Source: Erythrophleum ivorense (taxonomy: Eukaryota > Streptophyta > Magnoliopsida > Fabales > Fabaceae). From it: a stretch of 64,000 nt of DNA. A program made the position numbers and the translations under genes. A model generated the notes under the pieces. It ran no database searches. It was given only the letters and a program-made list of their open reading frames with translations, and had not been told where the DNA came from. The stretch lies in NCBI GenBank assembly GCA_026724425.1, contig JAIUCV010000023.1, positions 4,030,001-4,094,000 of the forward strand, given 5' to 3'. Each line of letters begins with the position of its first letter. The first letter of the stretch is position 1. Shown here one piece after another: positions 23,114 to 32,350 of the stretch.

Positions 23114-26100
23114 TTCTACCCTCCTTATAAAAATTTCGTCCCCGAAATTTAAACAACATACCTCTGGGAAGAGTTCCGGATGCTTCTTCCTCATATCCTC
23201 CTCCAATTCCCATGTGGCTTCTTTGGGTGACAAACCTTTCCAAACCACTTTCACCAACGGTATCGTCTTATGCCGTAACTGCTTGAGTCTAGCATCTACG
23301 ATCCGTTCTGGCGATACTATATAAGATAGATTCTCCTGTAACTGCACATTCTCATATTCTATGACATGTGAGGGGTCGGGCTGGTACTTTTTCAATTGGG
23401 AAACATGGAAAACATTATGAACTTGGCTTATATTTGGAGGAAGAGCTAGTCTGTATGCCACAGGTCCTACTTTATCTAGAATCTGGAAAGGACCTATGTA
23501 CTTGGGACTGAGCTTCTTACTTTTAATGGATCGACCTATTCCTGTGGATGGAGATATCTTAATGAAAACATGGTCTCCAACCGCAAACTCTAACGGCCTC
23601 CTACGTTTATCTGCATAGCTTTTCTGTCTACTCTGGGCCGTCAAAAGTTTCCTTCTGATAGTTTCTATTTGTCTAGAGGTCTGATCCACCAATTCTGGGC
23701 CTAGAAGGCTCCGCTCTCCCAGCTCAACCCAACACATTGGGGACCTACACTTCCTCCCATACAATGCCTCATACGGTGCCATCTGTATACTAGCATGATA
23801 ACTATTATTGTAGGCAAACTCTGCTAGAGGCAAGTATGTGTCCCAGTTCCCTTTCAATTCTAGTACACATGCCCTCAACATGTCCTCTAGGGTTTGGATG
23901 GTTCTTTCTGTCTGTCCATCCGTCTGAGGGTGGTAGGCTGTGCTAAATCTAAGTCTGGTACCTAGAGCATCTTGTAATGATCTCCAGAAATTCGATGTGA
24001 ATCTGGGATCTCTATCTGAGACTATGCTCTTAGGCACACCATGCAGTCTAACTATCTCCCTGATGTACAGCTGGGCTAACTTATCTAGGGTATAAGTGGC
24101 TTTCATAGGTAAAAAGTGTGCTGACTTTGTTAACCTATCCACTATTACCCATATTGCATCATAGCTCGATAATGTCCTAGGCAAACCCATGACAAAATCC
24201 ATAGCTATGCTATCCCATTTCCACTCTGGGATATTTAAAGGCTGAAGTAACCCTGCTGGCTTTTGATGCTCTATTTTCACTCTCTGGCATACTAAACATC
24301 GGGAGACATAATCTGCTATGTCTGCTTTCATTCCGGGCCACCAGAACAATCTTTTCAGATCCTGGTACATCTTATTGCTACCCGGATGAATGGTATACTT
24401 ACTCTTATGTGCCTCATCTAGGATTTTCTCCTTGATCTCAGTGTTCTTAGGCACATACAGCCTATCTCTGTACCTCATTATATCATCCTCAGACAGATTG
24501 AACTCCTGAACATTACCTTGGGTCATCTGGGCTCTAACTTTCTTTACATGACCATCTAACTGCTGGGCCTCTTTTATCTGATCTCTCAGGTCACTCTCTA
24601 TTCGGGTTTCACTCATTAGTAACTTTCCCGAACACACCCTGCAGGAGAGACTCATGTCTCTAAATCTCTCAATCAATTCCTGCTCTCGGATCATCATACA
24701 GGCCACGTGTATGGATTTTCTGCTCAGGGCATCAGCTACCACATTAGCCTTACCTGGATGGTATTTCAATGTAAACTCATAATCTTTCAGAAATTCTAAC
24801 CATCTTCTTTGCCTCATATTCAACTCTTTCTGCTCAAACAGGTACTTAAGACTCTTGTGGTCGCTATACACTTCTATTGCTGCCCCGTATAAGTAGTGTC
24901 TCCATATCTTTAAAGCGAATACCACTGCGGCTAACTCTAGGTCGTGTGTGGGGTAGTTTTCCTCATGAGGCTTTAACTGTCTGGAAGCATAAGCTACCAC
25001 TTGGCCTTTCTGCATGAGTACGCATCCTAACCCTTTCTTAGAGGCATCACTGTATACTACAAACATTTCTCTAGGGTCGGGAAGTACTAAAACTGGTGCC
25101 GTGGTCAACTTGTGCTTCAACTCTTGAAAACTACTCTCACATGTCTCATTCCACACAAAAGACACACTCTTTCTAGTAAGCCGGGTCAATGGCATTGCTA
25201 TCTGAGAAAAGCCCTGAATGAACCTTCTATAGTACCCCGCTAAACCTAGAAAGCTCCTGATCTCTGTCACTGTCCTAGGTCTCTCCCACTGCAATACTGC
25301 CTCTACTTTATGGGGATCTACTGTGACCCCTGCTTGGGAGATCACATGACCTAGAAACTGAACTTCAGTGAGCCAGAAATCGCATTTGCTAAGTTTAGCG
25401 TACAACTGTCTTTCTCTTAAGGTCTCCAAGACTAATCTCAAATGCTGCTCATGTTCCTCTCCACCTTTCGAGTAGATGAGGATGTCATCTATGAAGACTA
25501 CTACAAACCTGTCTAGATATGGCCTGAAGACTCTGTTCATGTAATCCATAAAAACTGCAGGTGCATTCGTTAACCCGAAGGGCATAACCAGGAATTCATA
25601 ATGCCCATATCTGGTTCTAAAAGCTGTCTTGGGAATATCATCTACTTTTACTCTAAGCTGGTGATATCCCGACCTAAGGTCTATCTTGGAAAATACTGAC
25701 GCTCCTGCTAACTGATCTAGGAGGTCATCTATGCGAGGGAGAGGGTACTTATTCTTAATGGTAATCTTATCGAGTTCCCTGTAGTCTATACATAATCTAA
25801 GGCTCCCGTCCTTCTTCTTTACAAATAGAACTGGGGCTCCCCATGGTGAGACACTAGGTCTGATGAAACCCTTTTCTAAGAGTTCCTCTATCTGTTTCTT
25901 AAGCTCTGCTAACTCTGTGGGGGCCATTCTATAAGGGGCCTTAGACACTGGACTTGCCCCAGGTACGATTTCTATTGGAAACTCGACCTCTCTCTCTGGG
26001 GGTAATCCACTCATCTCACCATCAAAGGTGGGAGGCCCGAACTTTCTGAACTGGGTAACTACTTTTCTGATCGAGGGCTGCTGCTCAGCAGGAGGCATCT

Positions 26101-26413
26101 GAGCTGGTGGAACTGGGGCTACAGCCTGCATGTGTGGCTGTGCATCTGTAGGAGTCGCCCCTGAATGCTCAGGACGATCAGAGGGTGGAACTGGCTGAGG
26201 AGGGGGAGGTGTAGGGCCTTGGCTATCTCTCTCAGCAAGCCGTTCTTGTAGCTGCATAATAACAGCTTGCTGCTGATCCAAGCGAGCCACTATACTCTGT
26301 AAGGCTCCAGCTACTGGATCACTAGGCCCGGCCTCATCTGCCTGAGCCGCTCTGGAAGGCCTACCTCTTCCTCTACCTCTACCTCTGCCTCTGCCTTGGC
26401 GCGTGTCAACCAT
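22910..26413 (-). CDS. Gag(N-term)-RT-RNase H-integrase fusion polyprotein of element C
   Basis: 1167 residues from the ATG at 26413, chosen because MVDTRQGRGRGRG is the usual gag-type start and a splice-acceptor-like TTTCAG lies 5 bases upstream; an upstream ATG at 26503 gives 30 poor extra residues. Residues 1-132: Arg/Gly- and Pro-rich gag N-terminus. At about 133 the frame jumps directly to GLPPEREVEF, just before RT, so capsid, zinc knuckle and protease are missing without a frameshift. RT 180-345 with D245 and catalytic FIDD (D309, D310). RNase H with D455, E493, D518, D561. Integrase zinc finger H669, H676, C706, C709 and catalytic D739, D800, E836. GPF motif near 974. Chromodomain-like segment 1035-1082. 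Residues 1101-1167 are encoded by the LTR. All catalytic residues are present. Product: replication and integration enzymes of a non-autonomous retrotransposon. Confidence 0.95.
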   Translation of the reverse strand: MVDTRQGRGRGRGRGRGRPSRAAQADEAGPSDPVAGALQSIVARLDQQQAVIMQLQERLAERDSQGPTPPPPQPVPPSDRPEHSGATPTDAQPHMQAVAPVPPAQMPPAEQQPSIRKVVTQFRKFGPPTFDGEMSGLPPEREVEFPIEIVPGASPVSKAPYRMAPTELAELKKQIEELLEKGFIRPSVSPWGAPVLFVKKKDGSLRLCIDYRELDKITIKNKYPLPRIDDLLDQLAGASVFSKIDLRSGYHQLRVKVDDIPKTAFRTRYGHYEFLVMPFGLTNAPAVFMDYMNRVFRPYLDRFVVVFIDDILIYSKGGEEHEQHLRLVLETLRERQLYAKLSKCDFWLTEVQFLGHVISQAGVTVDPHKVEAVLQWERPRTVTEIRSFLGLAGYYRRFIQGFSQIAMPLTRLTRKSVSFVWNETCESSFQELKHKLTTAPVLVLPDPREMFVVYSDASKKGLGCVLMQKGQVVAYASRQLKPHEENYPTHDLELAAVVFALKIWRHYLYGAAIEVYSDHKSLKYLFEQKELNMRQRRWLEFLKDYEFTLKYHPGKANVVADALSRKSIHVACMMIREQELIERFRDMSLSCRVCSGKLLMSETRIESDLRDQIKEAQQLDGHVKKVRAQMTQGNVQEFNLSEDDIMRYRDRLYVPKNTEIKEKILDEAHKSKYTIHPGSNKMYQDLKRLFWWPGMKADIADYVSRCLVCQRVKIEHQKPAGLLQPLNIPEWKWDSIAMDFVMGLPRTLSSYDAIWVIVDRLTKSAHFLPMKATYTLDKLAQLYIREIVRLHGVPKSIVSDRDPRFTSNFWRSLQDALGTRLRFSTAYHPQTDGQTERTIQTLEDMLRACVLELKGNWDTYLPLAEFAYNNSYHASIQMAPYEALYGRKCRSPMCWVELGERSLLGPELVDQTSRQIETIRRKLLTAQSRQKSYADKRRRPLEFAVGDHVFIKISPSTGIGRSIKSKKLSPKYIGPFQILDKVGPVAYRLALPPNISQVHNVFHVSQLKKYQPDPSHVIEYENVQLQENLSYIVSPERIVDARLKQLRHKTIPLVKVVWKGLSPKEATWELEEDMRKKHPELFPEVCCLNFGDEIFIRRVECNNPEKEKRKRSEKKEGKEKLENFRRAENFLSLLAIARYGIAIARMPLCRSEYVPSYSECGIPYRDQ
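23114..23126 (-). promoter_or_regulatory. Polypurine tract of element C
   Basis: On the minus strand AAGGAGGGTAGAA lies directly before the 3' LTR (TGTAAT...), the standard position for the plus-strand DNA primer. It lies inside the open pol frame. Confidence 0.85.
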
Positions 26414-26417
26414 CTTT

Positions 26418-28566
26418 CTGAAACATATAACATGGTTTAGCATACATAATAGGGACACATGCCACTTCATACACTCAATCATCCATAGCAAGCTCATAAA
26501 CATCTTGGCAACTCACAAACATATGCTACAATCCACAATGAAAGCCTGAACCTTACTGCTCTCATACTACATCTCATAATGAAAGCCTGGAACTTTTGCT
26601 CTGATACCACCAAATGTGACACCTTCACCTCTAGCTCATACCCAGCGTGCCCTCTTACTCATATACATATGCGGAACTCACAAGGGAGATAAACTCTCTA
26701 CCTTATGCTTGCTTTTTCTATGGCACTATGTGTGGGTAGAGATCCACTTAGAAGTAACATGGACCGGTTGAGCTCTCTCTATGCTTCCTCATGCTCGATT
26801 ACACTCTTGAGACTTAATTCAATCCCCACAATATGCTTTGAACTCATGGAAAGCAAAAAGGGATTGGAGACATGCATTTTCGCTATGGGCAGATTTTGCT
26901 TCTGTTCTAGGCTAACTTTGCTAATTCATAACTAAATGCAGAAAAATCGTATCTGCATGATCTGGGTCATTCTAGAAAGTTTGAGACGTCTACTTCATGC
27001 TAAAAATACTTAGAAGTCTCAATCTCTCACTCATTCTGCGTTTGACATCGAAATAGTTCACTGGTCAGAGGGGGCTTCTTTGCTGTCACAGTTTACTGAT
27101 ATGGATTTGAAAATGTCTAACTAATTCCACAAAAATTCAATGCTCATAAACTCTATCTCTATGGAAAGATGTGGATGTTAGCTAGAGGAGAAAAATATCT
27201 CCAGATCAGTCCACCTAGCCAATTTCCCGGAAACCGATGAAACAGTACTTCGGGTCTGGTTGGGGGTCTGATTCTGGGCAGGAACTTCGAAATTGCATAA
27301 CTCACTCTCTGGACCTCTAAATGAGGTGCTTCCAGTTCCTACAAGTCACTGTGACCATCTAGTTTCTGTGTATAAAATTTCGTAGCCATTGGACTACGTT
27401 TGCCCCTCGGATGACATGATTTCAAAACTGACCAAATGAACAGTGATTTTCTGAAATCCGAATTTCTGATGTCAACTTTGATGGATCATAGAAAATGCTA
27501 TAGACCTCTAAATGACATGAACTCTAGCTTCCCAGAAAGCTCTAATCATAATCTAGCTACATGTCAAATCTCATAGCAAGAAGAGGTCATATGGCTATTC
27601 TATGACATCATGTGCAAAATGGCCCTTTCTTGGCCAAAAGTGTGGCTAATGGGGTCCAATCTTAAGTTTTCTACTTCTATGACTCTTTGAGCACATGAGA
27701 AAGCATCTTTAGGAGCTATCAATCATGCCTCAAGTGTCTCATAACTTAGATTGGGAAAACTCACTACTCCATGCCCACTTATGCACCCATATAAACTATA
27801 CTACTTTGAGCATTTCATATCAAAAGTTACTTTCTCATTCTTCATAAACCTCATTCTCATACATTCATCATTCATATATACATTATCTTGCAACATTTGT
27901 ACATGCTACATCATATACATCATTTACATCTCATGTACAAGTTACATATACAATGTAGTACAAAACTATACACTTTTCTTCATCTCTATCCCTAGCCTCA
28001 TGCTTGTTGGTGGTTGCTCCCATCTCTTATCTCACTTGGGCCACCTGGCATGGTTGGATGGTGGAGAGGGGGGTGAGATTCGGAGAATCTCAGTAGTTCA
28101 ACTCTCATTCAAACATACATATATTGCATGCAACAAGTCTCATTATGCATGTATGGCATGTTAGCATATAAAACATGATGAAAAACATTTAAAACATATG
28201 AAATGGCCATGGATAACATTCATGAGCTCGCTGAGTACTTGGATCGGCCTCACCCCTTCCCTTATGGCTTTTGGATTTGCCTTCCCATACTTTAGAGGTA
28301 TTTAGACTCACCCTTACTCTTTGGGAGTCAACCTCACTTTTGGGAGACATGGCTCAACCAACTTAGGGCTTCGGCTCATCCTCACCTTGGCTTCAGGGTT
28401 ATTGGCTTTTCCATTTCCTCAAGCAAACCAATCAAGCATTTAAAACATCATCTCAATCATCTCACATAATCATGCGAACACACTTCTCATAGCTCATCTC
28501 ATTCATACACACAAGTAAGACAATGTAAACACACAATTATGCATGAGAGAAAGTGGAGAGAACTAC
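26418..28566 (-). other. Candidate gag leader intron of element C
   Basis: A conserved donor, AGCAAAG|GTAGTTCTC (intron starts at 28566), lies in the 5' LTR. An acceptor, ATATGTTTCAG|AAAG, ends the intron at 26418, only 4 bases before the polyprotein ATG. Splicing would remove about 2.15 kb, including the distal LTR and the primer site, and place the ATG near the start of exon 2. Inferred from sequence only. Confidence 0.5.
26598..26609 (-). promoter_or_regulatory. Primer-binding site, initiator tRNA-Met, element C
   Basis: The minus strand reads TGGTATCAGAGC, 5 bases from the 5' LTR edge (26615). It is complementary to the 12 terminal bases of plant initiator tRNA-Met, and the match ends after that. 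Typical for Tekay/Del-type gypsy elements. Confidence 0.92.
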
Positions 28567-29547
28567 CTTTGCTAGCTATTCTCAATTTGCTCTGACACTT
28601 GACTCCTCCCTTGTTGGTTTTCGCAACAACTTCTAGATGGGAGAGTTTCCTCTTGAGCCTAACCACACAAAAGCATGGAATTAATACCTTATACTCAATT
28701 CTTAAGCTAGGGATCTCTTCTAATTGGCTCTACTGAGCTTCTCATTCTAGGTCTTTCCTCACTCTAAGGCCCATGAGCTATCCCTCTCTTTTCTCAACTC
28801 TTAAGAAAGGGGAAAAGCAAGAAAGAGAAGACTATCTACTTCTAATCTCTCTCAAGAATGGTTTCCCACTCTCTCTCCTCTGAACCAGACTCAACCCTAA
28901 CCATTTTCTACCATTTAAACCGTGAAAAGGAGGGAAAAAGGGGAGAAGGCAACTTACTAAGAGGAAGCTATGAAAATTCATACCTTTCTTGTGCTTTCCT
29001 CTTCTCTTCAGTTTCTCACTCTCTCCTCCGCCCTTTTCTCTCTCCTAAGACGAGTTAGAGTCGGTTAGAAGAAGAAAGAAGAGATTTGGAAGCTTTTAAA
29101 AAGTCGAATTCTCTTTTTCTCGCTTTTCTGGACCGCTCTCGCTATAGCGAGTTAGTGACCTCGCTACGGCGAGCTCGTGTCTGTTCCAGACCTCTGCCTT
29201 CGCTATGGCGTCGCTACGGCGAGATCGTGTTTGTTCCAGACCTCTGCCTTCGCTATAGCGCCGCTATGGCGAGCAACTCCCTGGTCTCTATATGGAATGC
29301 CATACTCGCTATAGCTAGGAACAATTTCGCTACGGCCAGCAACTCACTGGTCTCTATATGGAATGCCGCACTCGCTATAGCTAGGAACATATTCGCTACG
29401 GCGAAGAGGCATTCTCGCTATGGCGATTCCATATCTCGCTATGGCGAGAAGACTTAGAAAATTCTCAGCTCTTCGAAAATTTTCCAGCTTCTCTTTCCCT
29501 TCCTTTTTCTCACTTCTTTTTCTCTTTTCTTTTTCTGGGTTATTACA
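26615..29547 (-). mobile_element. Element C 5' LTR
   Basis: 2933 bp, nearly identical to 20180-23113. It ends at the target duplication CAAGC (29548-29552). It carries the same box array (29139-29447), donor (28566) and hairpin (28075-28091). The promoter is expected here: the minus strand has a TTTTTAAAAG TATA-like stretch near 29100 just before the transcribed-looking pyrimidine-rich leader. I see no better TATA box. Confidence 0.95.
29139..29447. repeat. Array of TCGCTATAGCGA boxes, element C 5' LTR
   Basis: Twelve boxes, as in the 3' LTR. Two boxes are better preserved here (CCGCTATGGCGA and TCGCTACGGCGA, against CCGTTATGGCGA and TCGCTACGGCAA in the 3' LTR). They lie upstream of the presumed transcription start, where enhancer or repressor sites would be placed. 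Confidence 0.92.
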
Positions 29548-31827
29548 CAAGCCAAGAGTTCCAACAGCTTTAGAACACACACACAGAGTAAAAAAAAGCA
29601 CGTCCAGCTCACAAACACGTTCACACATATCTCTAGCCCACCCATGAAGAAGTTGACATGGGGAAGAGCAGCAGAAACAAAGAGGAAGCACTAGAGTTTA
29701 GCTCAATTTTAGAGTGGAAGAATGTGAGCAAAACAAAACCATACATAGGATTATATTGAGTTTAAGAAGTAGCCACAAGTTCATCAAGAAGACATGTTAA
29801 GAAAGGAGCACGTTAATGTCATTGAAGAAGCATGAGAAGGTACGTGTGTGTGTGTGTGTAGGAAGAAGAAGCAAGGAAATAATAGAACAAGTAAAGAAGA
29901 GGGAGATGGGTTGGAGATTAAATGGAGCATCACACATAAAAGAAGAAAAGTGTGGAGAATGAAGAGAATAAAAAGAAGGTGGCTTCAAACACACACATGC
30001 AGAAATAGATGAAGTATTAAGAAGAGAAGACGAACACAAACACATACCAGGATGTAATTTACGTGAAGAAGAGCATGGCTAAAACATGAAAGACCAAGAG
30101 CTGATGTAGCTAAAACAGAGGAGAAGCAACACAATAGAAAAGAAGCTACAAGCTAGAATTTTAGTGAGGAGAAGTAGCTAGGATCCTATTAAGAAGGCAA
30201 GGAGCTCTTCTTTAGGGGTTTAAAATGTGATGAAGAGGTTGGAGATTTATTGAAGCATGGGTATAGGAGTCTTATGCACACACAGGCTAAAGGAAGCATT
30301 AAAAAGCACGTGATGTAGGACATGGAGCAGCAATAGAATTAATAAGCTAAATAAAGCCACTTGAAGAAGAAGCTAAAGAATGAATGAACCTAAAGAAAAG
30401 CTACTCACGTGGGAAGGAATAAGACACCAAACCATGCATATGCTTGCATGGAAACAATACGTGGGAAGTGATGTGGGAATGAATAAATGAAGAAAGCACA
30501 TGAGGGGATGAACAAAAATATACACAAATAGAATGTGCGAGGAGAAGGGGCTACTCTAAGAGGAATCATCATCCATTTACAATAGGCCCACACTCACATA
30601 CACAAGAGGAGGCACGTGATTCATTTAGTAAGAAGAAGTTACAAGTAATTTAAAAAAGAACGGAAGTAGCATGTGAAGAATAAAAGTAAAAGAAGCACGT
30701 GAAAGGGAGCATCATTCACCTATCAAGAGAATCCATTCATTCACTCATTCCATCGAATCATCCACTCCATGAACAGACTCTCCATTAGCCACATGATTTT
30801 TAAAAGAGGAGAAGCACATAAGGGATTAAAAATAATACACTCGGGTAGCATCTCATCCATTGATTCAAAACACACCATCTCATCCATTGATTCAAGACGC
30901 ATCATCCATCGTGGAATTAATCAACATATCAGCCATTCATCCAAAGCATTATTCCATCGAATAAACGAGAGATCATTCATTCTTCCATTCTCCACTTCAC
31001 CACGCCATAGCTTCATTCCATTCCATTTCTTCCATCAACTTCCATCTCTAATGAAGCTCTAATTCTCTTGTGACTAGCTTGGATGAAGATTCTTTGAGAA
31101 GCTTGAATCCATGGATTATAAATAGATTTTTGGGCTAAGATTTTCCTACTTTTCTACACTTTTCCTTTTTCTTGTACATGCTTGGTTAAGATGTATTTAA
31201 TTGAGATTGGTGTAGTTGTAGTGGCTGGTTAGACACTAATTATGATACTTTTTGTTAATTAATTGATTGAATCAAGTGCCAAATTTTTCATTCTCCTCCA
31301 ATTTCCCATATATGTAATCAAGTGTTTGATGAAATGCATGTATGAAATTGAGTGCTTAATTGTCTAATTTGAGGATTCCTTAGATTTTAATTAGTTAATT
31401 AAACATCTTAAGGTGATAATTCAGAGGCTAATTGATCCATTAATTAATCAAATTTAATGTTCATTGATCCTAATGACAAGAATAAATGATTTGATGTGGG
31501 ATTAAGGTTTCAATTTAACATTAGATTGTTAATCTCTTGATTCTTGCATGGTAACTCAAGATGCATTGTTATGATCACAATTAGGGACTCTTAGACTAAA
31601 ATCAATGATAATTGGATTAGGATAAGGATAGTAGATACCAAGGGATAAATTCAAGGCTAGTCACATGTCTATCATTCACCTCATAATTCATGTAATTTGG
31701 TAGTGACTAGGAATTTTGTTTCAATTGAATCTTAGTTAGTTATAGGGAGATGATTTAGATTGCACCACTAGCTATATATTTTCCAACCTAGTTTATTTTG
31801 AGGTTGCGCTACATAACCATTAGTGGT

Positions 31828-32345
31828 TCTAGGTATACCTATGATGAAATCTATGGTAATACTATCCCATTTTCACTTTAGGATTTTCAGATTCTGCAAT
31901 AACCCCAGAGGCTTCTACTGTTCAATTTTAACCTTATGATAAGTCAAACAATGAGCGACAAATTTAGTCACCTCTTTCTTCATACCTCACTACCACTAGT
32001 CCCTCTTCAAGTCATGGTACATTTTGGTTACTCCAGGGTGCATGGTATACTTACTCCTATAAGCTTCATCCAGTATAAGTTTCTTTAACTCTTCATCATT
32101 AGGAAGGTATACTCTTCCTTTAAACCTTAGGATCCCATCATTGTTGACCTCAAAATCTTTACCTTTCCTTCTTCAACTTCCTCTCTAACTCCCAGTAGAA
32201 ACTCATCCTCAAGCTGTGCTAACTTAACCTCCTTCTATGTCACACTCTTAACAAATAAAGCTTTCATAGTGGCAATCTACCCTAATATCTCAATAGGGGT
32301 ATTTTGGGCATCCTCCAACAATTTTGCTTCCAAACCATCATCTGG
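31828..32345 (-). pseudogene. E1 pol remnant: integrase N-terminal region
   Basis: Continuation of E1 pol between solo LTRs X1 and X2. On the minus strand the integrase zinc-finger neighbourhood is visible as DEAYRSKYTMHPG followed by KMYHDLKRD near 32000-32080, then stops where the conserved WWPGM segment should be. The reverse complement of ATGAAATCTATGG near 31842 matches the D-S-I-x-M-D-F region around the first catalytic Asp. Frame is lost in several places. Confidence 0.8.
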
Positions 32346-32350
32346 GCTAC

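Larger units (their letters stand above)
20180..29547 (-). mobile_element. Young Ty3/gypsy chromovirus-like element C, complete LTRs
   Basis: The 9368-bp element has two LTRs (20180-23113 and 26615-29547), perfect target duplication CAAGC (20175-20179, 29548-29552), a tRNA-Met primer site and a polypurine tract. Its internal region is only 3501 bp and holds one open reading frame with reverse transcriptase, RNase H, integrase and a chromodomain-like tail, but no capsid body, zinc knuckle or protease. By eye the LTRs differ at about 17 substitutions and one single-base indel in 2.93 kb (about 0.6 per cent), so it is the youngest insertion seen. Domain order and tail fit the Tekay/Del lineage. 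It must have depended on proteins from a complete relative to move. Confidence 0.95.
19494..31822 (-). mobile_element. Solo LTR X1 (family X), carrying element C
   Basis: Flanked by a perfect 5-bp duplication GTGGT (19489-19493, 31823-31827) inside E1 integrase. Without element C and its target duplication it is about 2956 bp. Its left end, TAATAAACATG, corresponds to TGATAATTGC in X2, and its right end, GTTGCGCTACATAACCATTA, to GTTGCGCGACAGACCCGTCA. In the probable element orientation (minus) the family therefore starts TGACGGGTCTGTCGCGCAAC and ends TTATCA. No coding region. ACGTG and CACGTG words are unusually frequent (for example 19798, 20003, 20161, 30308, 30406, 30613, 30697). The lineage is not identified. 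Strand is inferred from TG...CA polarity with X3 and is uncertain. Confidence 0.8.

Noticed and set aside
26414..26503. Upstream start at 26503 for the element C polyprotein
   Set aside because: The extra 30 residues have no gag character and lie before a good splice acceptor; the RG-rich start at 26413 fits better.
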